This document shows, piece by piece, positions 55,672-64,000 of a stretch of 64,000 bases of DNA. The notes under the pieces were generated by a model, which was not told the DNA's origin, ran no database searches, and worked only from the letters and a program-made list of their open reading frames with translations. The DNA is taken from the NCBI RefSeq assembly GCF_051106095.1, contig NC_135785.1, forward strand, positions 106,254,501 through 106,318,500, given 5' to 3'. A program made the translations under genes and the position numbers. Source of the stretch: Pogona vitticeps (Eukaryota; Chordata; Lepidosauria; Squamata; Agamidae). The number at the start of each line of letters is the position of its first letter. Within the stretch, counting starts at the first letter, position 1.

Positions 55672-57773
55672 CCCCTTCACGGATTGCTACCTTGTTGTGA
55701 CAAAGGGGCTTGAGTAATTCAGAGAAGCTGTGGGCTATGCCATGCAGGGACACCCAAGACAGACAGGTCATAGTGGAGAGTTATGACTAAATGTGATCCA
55801 TCTGAAGCAGGAACTGGCAAGCCAGTCCAGTATCATTGCCAAGAAAACTCCATGGACAGAAACAAAAGGCTAAAAGTTATGACGCTGGAAGATGAGCCCC
55901 ATCAGGTTGGAAGGTGTCCAACATGCTACGGAGGAAGAGCAGAGGACAAGTACAAATTGTTCCAGAGCTAATGAAGTGGTTGGGCCAAAGCCGAAAGGAT
56001 GCTCAGCTGTGGATGTGTGTGGAAGTGAAAGGAAAACCCGATGCTGCAAAGAAAAATACTGCATAGGAAACTGGAATGTGAGATCTATGAACATTGGGAA
56101 GCTGGATGTGGTCAAGCAGGAGATGGCAAGAATAAATATTGACATCCTGGGTGTCAGTGAACTAAAATGGATGGGAATGGGCGAATTCAATTCTGACGAT
56201 TACCATATCTACTATTGTGGGCAAGAATCCCGTAGAAGAAATGGAGTAGTTCTCATAGTCAACATGAGACTGGGAAAAGTACTGGGATGCAAATTCAAAA
56301 ATGATAGAATGATTTCAATACAAATCCAAGGTGGACCTTTCAACATCACAGTTTTTGCACCAACCACCAATGCTGAAGAGGATGAAATTGACCGATCTTA
56401 TGAAGATTTACAACACCTTCTAGAACTGACACCAAAGAAAGATGTTCTTCTCATTATAGGGGATTGGAATGCTAAAGTAGGGAGTCAAGAGATAAAAGGA
56501 ACAATAGGTAAGTTTGGCCTGGGAGTTCAAAATGAATCAGGGCAAAGGCTAAAAGAGTTTTGTCAAGAGAACAAGCCGGTCATCACAAACATTCTTTTCT
56601 AACAACATAAGAGGCGACTCTACACATGGACATCACCAGACAGGCAATACTGAAAACAGATTGATTATAATCTCTGCAGCCAAAGATGGAGAAGCTCTAT
56701 ACAGTCAGCAAAAACAAGACCTGGAGCTGATTGTGACTCTGATCATCAGCTTCTTATAGCAAAAGTCAAGCTTAAACTGAAGAAAGTAGGAAAAACACTG
56801 GGTTAGTCAGGTATAATCTAAACCAAATCCCCTATGAATACACAGTGGAAGTGAAGAACAGATTTAAGGAACTCGATTTGGTGGACAGAGTGCCTGAATA
56901 ACTATGGATGGAGGCTCGTAACATTGTACAGGAGGCAGCAACAAAAACCATCCCAAAGAAAAGGAAAGGCAAGAAAGCAAAACAAATACCAGAGATAAGA
57001 AGGGAAACAAAATGCAAGGGAGACAGGGAAAGCTAGAGAAAATTGAATGCATACTTCCAAAGAACAGCAAGAAGAGACAAGAGGGTCCATTTAAATGAAC
57101 AGTGCAAAGAAATAGAGGAAAATAATAGACAAGGAAAAACCAGAGATCTGTTCAGGAAAACTGGAGATACTAAAGGAACATTTTGTCCAAAGATGGACAT
57201 GATAAAGGACAAAAATGGGAGAGACCTAACAGAAGCAGAAGACATCAAAAAGAGGTGGCAAGAATACACAGAGGAATTATACCAGAAAGATTTGGATATC
57301 CCGGACAACCCAGATAATGTGGTTGCTGACATTGAGCCAGACATCCTGGGAAGCAAAGTCAAGTGGGCCTTAGAAAGCATGGCTAACAACAAGGCCAGTG
57401 GAGGTGATGGCATTCCAGTTGAACTATTTAAAATCTTAAAAGATGACGCTGTTAAGGTGCTACATTCAATATGCCAGCAAGTTTGTAAAACCAACAGTGG
57501 CCAGAGGATTGGAAAAGATCGGTCTATGTCCCAATCCCAAAGAAGGGCAGTTCCAAAGAATGCTCCAACTACCATACAATTGCACTCATTTCACACACTA
57601 GCAAGATTATGCTCAAAATCCTACAAGGTAGGCTTCAGCAGTATGTGGACCGAGAACTCCCAGAAATACAAGCTGGATTTCAAAGGGGCAGAGGAACTAG
57701 AGACCAAATTGCTAACATGTGATGGATTATGAAGAAAGCCAGAGTTCCAGAAAAACATCTACTTCTGCTTCGT

Positions 57774-58808
57774 TGTCATGAGTTCAGCCGAAAAAGATCT
57801 GGAATCTGAGGGGTTAATTATAGCTGAGGAAAATGCTGGGCAATCAGAATCGCAGTGTGATGAGTTCAGCCAAAGATCCGGAACCTGAGGGGTTAACTAC
57901 AGCTGAGGAGATTGCTGAGCAATTAGAAGCACAGACAGCTGAATCGCCACCAGATTCTCCTCCCCCAGTAGCCAGAGTAAGGGCTAGACTTTGGCAAAGA
58001 CTTGTGACACAAAGGTCAGAGGATCGCCTGATTGCTGCCTGCAGAAACATCCAGTCAGCTAGTCCTGACTTTTGACAGGATGAAAGGCTTCCAGGAGTTC
58101 AATTACTGTTTTGCTATATAATAAGCTCCCAGACGGCTGGGAAGCTTGTGGAAGCAACAACTCAAATCTCTGGCTTGTATCCATGCTCCTGACCACCTTG
58201 AACCTTGTTCTCTGGACCCTTGGCTTTGGACTCTGACCCTGGACTACGTTGTGTGATTTGGCTTTGGACCCTAACCTCGGATTACTGTTTGTGATTTGTT
58301 TTTGGCATTTTGGTATCGGTTCTGCATTTTCTGAATTTCTGAAGTTGGACTGGCTTATCGGACTTTGCTGTTGAAACCCCCAGGAACATGACACTCAGCT
58401 GAATCACCACCAGATCCTCCTCCCCCAGTAGCCAGGGTGAGGGATTGCTTAGGCAAAGACTCATGACATGAAGGTCTGAGGCTCGCATGGATGCTTCCCA
58501 CAGGGATATCAGGTTGACCAGCCCTGAGTTTTAGCAGCATGAAGTGTTTCCTAGGAATTAGATGACTGTTGCTGCTATAAAACCTGCACCCAGAAGGCTT
58601 GGAAGCAACAAGTCAGTACTCTGGCTTGTATCCATGCTCCTACTTATCATGGACCTTGCTTTCTTGACCCATGGCTTTGGACTCTGGCTTCTGACTACGG
58701 TTTGTGTTTATGGCCTTGGCAATTTGGCATCTGTTTGTATCTTCTGGACTTCTGGTATTGAATTGGCTTGTTGGACTTTTGCCTTCTGAAACCCCTAGGA
58801 ATGTGACA
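57774..58808 (+). mobile_element. LTR-like fossil inserted in the BovB
   Basis: The insert starts TGTCATG and ends TGTGACA. It consists of two related head-to-tail units: 57774-58393 (ending CATGACA) and a shorter 58394-58808. Both carry TCCTCCCCCAGTAGCCAG, then ATATAA/CTATAAAA-like TATA boxes near 58120 and 58575, then repeated TGGAC...TTTGG phrases. TG...CA termini and inner TATA boxes suggest LTRs, either two in tandem or a collapsed element. The family is unknown. It is younger than the host BovB. I found no secure target duplication. Confidence 0.5.
57777..57935 (+). repeat. ~79-bp tandem duplication at the start of the insert
   Basis: ATGAGTTCAGCC...CTGAGGGGTTAAYTAYAGCTGAGG...GCAATYAGAA is present twice, at about 57777-57856 and 57857-57935, roughly 85% alike. 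Confidence 0.75.
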
Positions 58809-60098
58809 TTCATTGACTACGCAAAATCCTTTGACTGTGTGGACCACAGCAAAATATGGCAAGTTCTTAAAGAAATGGGAGTGCCTGATCACCTTATTTA
58901 CCTCCTGAGAAATCTATATGTGGGACAGAAAGTCACAGTTAGAACTGGATATGGAACAACTGATTGGTTCAAAATTGGGAAAGGAGTACAACAAGGCTGT
59001 ATATTGTCTCCATGCTTATTTAACTTATATAGAATACATGATGCGAAAGGCTGGACTGGATGAATCCCAAGATGGAATTAAGATTGCCAGAAGAAATATC
59101 AACAACCTCCGATATGCAGATGATACCACTCTGATGGCAGAAAGTGAGGAGGACTTAAGGAACCTTGTAATGAGGGTGAAAGAGGGGAGTGCAAAAAATG
59201 GTGTGACGCTCAACATTAAAAAACAAAAAACAAAGATCATGGCCACTGGTCCCATCACCTCCTGGGAAATAGAAGGGGAAGATATGGAGGCAGTGACAGA
59301 TTTTACTTTCTTGGGCTCTATGATCACTGGAGATGGAGACAGCAGCCACGAAATTAAAAGACGCCTGCTTCTTGGGAGGAAAGCGATGACAAAACTTGAC
59401 ATCTTAAAAAGTAGAGACATCACCTTGCCAACAAAAGTCTGAATAGTCAAAGCTATGGTTTTTCCTATAGTGTATGGAAGTGAGAGCTGGACCATAAAGA
59501 AGGCTGACCGCCAAAGAATTGATGCTTTTGAACTGTGGTGCTTGAGGAGGCCCTTGAGAGTCCCCTGGACTGTGAGGAGAACAAACATATCTATTCTGAA
59601 GGAAATCAACCCTGCATGCTCACTGAAAGGACAGATCCTGAAGCTGAGGCTCCAATACTTTGGCCATCTCATGAGAAGAGAAGACTCCCTAGAAAAGACC
59701 CTGATGTCGGGAAAGTGTGAAGGCAAGAGGAGAAGGGGATGACAGAGGATGAGATGGTTGGACAGTGCCATCGAAGCAATCAATATGAATCTGATCAAAC
59801 TCCGGGAGGCAGTGGAGGATAGGAGGGCCTAGTGTGCTCTGGTCCATGGGGTCACGAAGAGTCGGACACAACTGAACGACTGGACGATGACGACTTCACA
59901 GGATTGTTTTGAGAATGCAGAGAAGATGCAGTCCTCTGCAATGGATCAGCTGAAAAAAAATGAGCAATTTTTCATTTCATCATCATTGAAAATTCTCTCA
60001 GTTTCTCTGATGATCTAGAGCTGCAGACATGAGAGAATATAGTGGAGAAGCCTATCACTGTGGTCTCCATATGATCAGCTGATTTGTGGTTGTATAGA

Positions 60099-60615
60099 CA
60101 GTGGTGCCTTGGAAGATGAAATTAATCTGTTCCATGGTTCATGCCGTCTAGCGAAAATTTCATCTTGCAAAGTGCTTTCCCATAGGAATGCTTTGAAATT
60201 TAATTAATGTGTTCCTATGGGGAAAAAAGTTAGAAACAAAAAAAAAAAGCCAGCAAAAAGTCACTTACCAGGTACAGTAGACTGAGCCTCGCTCCTCACA
60301 GTGCCTTTGTAGCCCCGGAACAGCCAGAAAAAGGGCGCCAAACAGCAGTGAGTCAGCAACCAGCAGGGAGCCGGCAGCCATTTTGTGGTCATCTCTGCTC
60401 CTGCCCCCCCCACCTCTCAACTGATCGGCGCTGGGTTTAAGAGGCTTTTTCCATGTTAGGCAAGCCTCAGGAATGCATTCCTATGGGAAACACGCCTCGC
60501 AAGATGAAAAATATTGCAAGATGGCCCATCTTGTGAGGCACCAAGAATCTCTCAAGATCCTTTCATTTTGCGAGTTTTTTGTCCTGTGAGGCATTTGTCT
60601 TGCGAGGCACCACTG
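60099..60615. mobile_element. Tigger-like (Tc1/mariner) non-autonomous element
   Basis: Ends CAGTGGTGCCTTGGAAGATG and CTTGCGAGGCACCACTG are inverted repeats, followed on the right by TA. Subterminal CCTATGGG and GCAAGATG motifs repeat inside. It is ~517 bp with no transposase. The termini resemble pogo/Tigger elements. Confidence 0.8.
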
Positions 60616-61019
60616 TACTACAATAATATGCATTAGATAGGATTCCCATTATACATGTATACCAGTGTTAAATCAAATGGCTTAAATTGCAACAATGGGC
60701 TGATCTATTTTAGATGTCGAGACTCATATTTGTCATTGTAACTTGTCGAATAGTGAGGGGAACAAGCCAGGATCTCTTAACTAGCAGCAGTTGACTACTT
60801 TTTTTGTATATGCCAATACATATAAGCTAAAGGATCCTAGTTATTAGGAGACATATTGAGCTGACATAAAGAAGGGAGGGGAAGATTCTCATTACCGGTA
60901 TTGGAAAGTAATTGGATCGAGTTTAGTTTGGCTCTTTATTGTATGAAGTGATCTTGCAACTCAAGTGTAAAACACATCCCCTGAAGTCAGTGACATTTTG
61001 TTTAGTTACTTTACTTTAC
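60616..61019. other. Unassigned sequence
   Basis: No feature is recognised. Confidence 0.4.
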
Positions 61020-61755
61020 TCTACTTTATTCGTTGATTGCTTAAAACCATAGGTCATCGCAATATATCAATGACAACATCAGACATATGTGGCACTGTCA
61101 TATCACATTACACTTAAAAAGAAGGATTTAGGGTTTTAGATGCTTAGCACAAATCTTCGTTGCTGCCAAGGCAAATTTTGCTACTTGGTGGGTAGTAAAT
61201 ACATCCCTGTCTGCAAGCAGCATACAGAGATGAGCCAGAGGAGGGCTGTCACACAAAGTTCTAAGTATGCCTGCAAGGAATTTACTCCTAGGGTGATCAT
61301 TTAAAGGACATCTTAACAAATAATGAGAAACATCTTCAACTTCTCCTGATCCACATATACAAAGTCTTTGATCAAAGGGAACATTTTCATATCTTCCTAC
61401 TAATATTGCAGATGGCATACACTGAAAGTGCAGAGCTGTAAATGCTTTTCTTAAAGGGGCTGAGGTTAGATTAACAAAGTAGTCCTCCAAACAGAATGAT
61501 GTTTTATACAGAGGGAACAAACAGTTATAGGATGTTTCTGAGATGGCACGGAGATCCTGCCACTTAGAGTAGAGACATATTTTTTTCCTTTAACCAATTG
61601 CTTAGCTCTGTTTGAAACAAAGGTAGGAAGGGAGTCTGTGTCAATCCCATAGTTCTGCAAAATGGGTCTAACTAAATTCACCCAGGATTTTTGCGATTGA
61701 TTCTGAAGCTGTTCTATGTAGCACTTCCTAGGAAGGCGAGAGTCATTTTGTTTAG
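61020..61755 (-). mobile_element. LINE ORF2 C-terminal remnant
   Basis: The minus frame 61520-61128 reads SAPLRKAFTALHFQCMPSA, then RLCICGSGEVEDVSHYLLRC (C-x-C...H...C knuckle), and ends AKFALAATKICAKHL. An upstream frame at 61681-61466 (MNLVRPILQNYGIDTD) belongs to the same element in another frame. The 3' tail is a short TAAAG-type repeat near 61010-61030. It is the same general kind as 21030-21660, but I cannot fix the clade (R4/Dong-like or CR1-superfamily). Confidence 0.6.
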
Positions 61756-61810
61756 TTTGGTTTTGCTGGATTGGTTAAATTCCTTGGCTTTGAAATTATT
61801 TGATCTAAAG

Positions 61811-62088
61811 TAGAGATGGGATATTCATATATGTCTTCCGGGGGAGACAAATATAAATGTCACTGCCATAGGTGGCCAGATCTTTGGAAGTGCTCGGCAG
61901 CTGAGTAGGGAGACTCATCACCCTGCTTCCTTGCTGGAGTGGTCAGCAGTGCAGGAAGGTGAGGAAGCACCGGTTGGGCTATTTCCACCATTGGCACAGC
62001 GCAAACAATGATGGCCCTGCATGCCACCTGTGGCAGTGATATTTGTATTCATCTCCCCTGGGAGATGAATATGAATATCCCATCTATA
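61811..62088. mobile_element. Palindromic MITE (AGATGGGATATTCAT type)
   Basis: TAGAGATGGGATATTCAT and ATGAATATCCCATCTATA pair at 17 of 18 positions. Pairing continues for over 50 bp to GTCACTGCC / GGCAGTGA. The inner part is GC-richer. No coding capacity. The TA at both edges fits a TA duplication. Confidence 0.82.
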
Positions 62089-63194
62089 ATTTAAAGGATT
62101 CCTTAATTAACTGGGCAGTTTTTAAAAGCAACTTTCCCAAGAATGTATTTTAAAAAACACAATTGGGATATACTTTCTTAGAATGAAAATCTCCCTTTCT
62201 GTTTCCTGTCATGGGTATGCCTCTGGCAAGATACTGCAACAGCATATATGTGTGCGTAATTCAAAATTAACAAAGTTCTTCGGAATCTTTTTTTTTTTTA
62301 AGTCCATATGTGTCTTTGAGGACAGGATTTTGAAATTAAAAAAGTGTGGTTATCTTCTTCAGAATGGTTGGTTTTTTACACATACACTAAATAACAAACA
62401 TCAATGAATTGTTTGATATGACAAGTTGGTCAACATTTCTTGAACTGGGTAGCAGACCCGGTTTACATTCAATGCATTTGTAAAATCAGATTATACCATA
62501 ACAACCACCTACAAATGAGGCAGTTACACTTCAGAGTGTAGTAAAATATGCTAATTGTACTACTCTAATTTGGTCTAATTGGCTAGTAGTTTCGCTTTGT
62601 TCAATGTTTTTGCAGGGCTTTTCAAATTCCTGGAAATCTCTGATTCCACAGTATTACTGGAAACAAAAACTGAAGAATTATGACATACAGGAAAGTAAAT
62701 GGAAGTGGATAATTGCAAGCCGAAGTGGATGTTTTGATCCGCGGGTAGGGAAAACAGGTGGTAAGAATTTCATTGCCAACATGTCTGCTGCATAAATTTC
62801 AGCCTCTTAAAAGGCTGAAATTTCATACCTATAAAAATAGGCTATTTGAAGATCATTTGAATGTTGATAAAAAAGCCATCTTTTGAAGAGTCTAAGGGAA
62901 AATGTGTATAATTTCCACAATAATCTGGAGAGAATACTGAAGAAATTACAAAATGGGATAGGTTGGTAATATGCCAAATCCTTTCTCAAGTGTACAGAGT
63001 GATTCTGGTGGAATGAGAAGTAGAAAAACAGTCATTTCCCAAGCCAGGTAGTATATAGAGCACTGAACAATGAAGTGCCAGTTAAATCTGTTATAGATAT
63101 CACCAGAATTACAGTACACTATATCTGTTCTGAGTGGTTCGCGTGTTGGCTATTGTGTACCTTTTATTCAATAGCAGAGATCAGCAAACCCAGC
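62089..63194. other. Unassigned sequence
   Basis: AT-rich with no gene. The inverted phrase ATTTCAGCCTCTTAA.AAGGCTGAAAT at 62796-62822 is a short hairpin. Confidence 0.4.
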
Positions 63195-64000
63195 ACCATC
63201 ATATGTGGAGTTCAAGTCAGAATGTTCTCAGCCAAGGCCAATGAAAAGGAGGTGTAGAACTAGGTGTCATCAGCATACTAATGGCACCCAATCCCAAAAC
63301 TCTGAATGACCTGTCCCAGTGTCTTCATGTAGATTTTAAACAGCCTGGAGGACAGCGTGGGTCCCCATGGCACACCAAGGCTCAATTGGCATGGGGCTTT
63401 CTGATACCATTTTGATACCATTAAAATGGTATCAGATACCATCAATCATGGTATTCCCTTGAACTGGATCCATGAGAGTAAGATCCACTGTGTTTCAGTG
63501 GTACTGTTCCTACTGGAAGTAGGAACAAGTACCACTGCAAAACAGTGGATCTTACTCTCATGAATCCAGTTTAAGGGAATACCATGATTGATGCTATCAA
63601 AAGTCGCTGAGAGATCCAGGATGATAAATAGAGTTGCATTCCCCTTGTCCTTTCTCCAGAGCAGGATGGCCAATGCTGTTTCAGTGCCAAACCCCAAACT
63701 GAAAACAGACTGAAATGGGTCCAGATAATTGCTTTACACTAAGAACATCTGAAGCTGTTACCAGCATACACTCAAGCACTTTGCCCCAAAGGGATAGTTG
63801 CAATAGGGAAGTGACTCTCACATACCTCGGAGTCCAAGGAGATCCTCCTCAGGAGAGGGTGCAGCACCATCTCTTTCAAGGCACTGGGCACTACCACCTG
63901 AGATAATGAGGCACTGTCACTTCCTGGACCCACCTCCTTCCTGGAGGCTTCACGTTACCTATCTGCTACTGCCACCGAGTTTTGCCAAAAGCAACATTTG
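63195..64000 (-). mobile_element. L2-like LINE reverse transcriptase remnant with inverted insert
   Basis: Read on the minus strand, the RT core appears in order: LDS-type block near 63830, GFGTETALAILLW (63697 down), LFIILDLSATFDSINHGI, then an inverted duplication. It continues with VPWGPTLSSRLFKIYMKTLG near 63370 and the catalytic region CH.YADDT.FYT near 63270. Several stops break it. It is the same family type as 16200-17795 but an independent fragment. It runs off the window end. Confidence 0.78.
63435..63598. repeat. 80-bp fold-back inside the L2-like LINE
   Basis: Arms 63435-63514 and 63518-63598 are reverse complements at about 94% around a 3-nt loop. The arms carry CATCAATCATGGTATTCCCT and GAGAGTAAGATCCACTG. 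The arm nearest the RT block is genuine LINE sequence (the INHGI codons); the other is its inverted copy. Confidence 0.88.

Larger units (their letters stand above)
55672..59892 (+). mobile_element. Near full-length but decayed BovB LINE, split by an insert
   Basis: The 5' end (TTCACGGATTGCTACCTTGT) matches that of the 10.8-kb BovB, and the 3' end reaches GAGTCGGACACAACTGAACG. Coding pieces appear in several frames: 55892-56602 (endonuclease, CIGNWNVRSMN, GDWNAKVG), 57043-57732 (linker to RT start), 58704-59063 and 58918-59442 (FDCVDHSK, RYADDTTLMAES), and 59455-59742 (SWTIKKADRQRIDAF). At least four frameshifts or stops separate them. A ~1-kb LTR-like segment (57774-58808) interrupts the RT between its TSTSAS and FIDYAKSFD parts. 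It is not functional. Confidence 0.93.

Overview
This is non-coding, repeat-dense vertebrate nuclear DNA, most probably from a squamate reptile (lizard or snake). Four BovB/RTE LINE copies, a Sauria-type tRNA SINE whose tail resembles the BovB 3' end, CR1 and L2-like LINEs, an L1 remnant and many hAT and Tc1/mariner-like short elements point there. I recognise no host protein-coding gene, host exon or functional host RNA gene. Every long open frame belongs to a mobile element.

Layout. 1-7.8 kb: AT-rich unique sequence with a 55-bp U2 snRNA retropseudogene inside 15-bp target duplications, a palindromic element, a mariner/Tigger-like MITE and microsatellites. 7.8-10.45 kb: first copy of a ~2.3-2.7 kb unclassified repeat whose second copy lies at 28.6-30.9 kb. 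10.77-13.99 kb: a full-length BovB LINE (minus) with a 1005-codon open frame and a perfect 13-bp target duplication. 15.6-17.8 kb: a solo-LTR-like fossil next to an L2-like LINE (minus). 21-28 kb: a LINE tail, an hAT element with a perfect 8-bp duplication, a Sauria SINE and microsatellites grown from retroelement 3' ends. 31-34 kb: palindromic MITEs. 34.8-35.8 kb: a CR1 remnant. 35.87-38.55 kb: an L1 3' fragment (minus) flanked by ~17-bp duplications and itself invaded by a BovB fragment and a 1.1-kb hAT element. 38.7-45.74 kb: a CR1 copy split by a ~6.25-kb Ngaro (DIRS-order tyrosine-recombinase) element that looks nearly whole. 46-55 kb: mostly unassigned, with MITEs, a BovB end and a perfect 25-bp hairpin. 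55.7-59.9 kb: a decayed, near full-length BovB (plus) split by an LTR-like fossil. 60-64 kb: a Tigger-like element, a LINE C-terminal remnant, a palindromic MITE and an L2-like reverse transcriptase remnant containing an 80-bp fold-back.

How the parts relate. The BovB LINE is the presumed source of the enzymes that move Sauria SINEs, and both are present. The nesting gives relative ages: CR1 is older than Ngaro; L1 is older than the BovB fragment and the hAT inside it; the 55.7-kb BovB is older than the LTR-like insert. The Ngaro and the 10.8-kb BovB appear youngest, judged by long open frames. All calls come from reading the sequence by eye; similarity levels are estimates.
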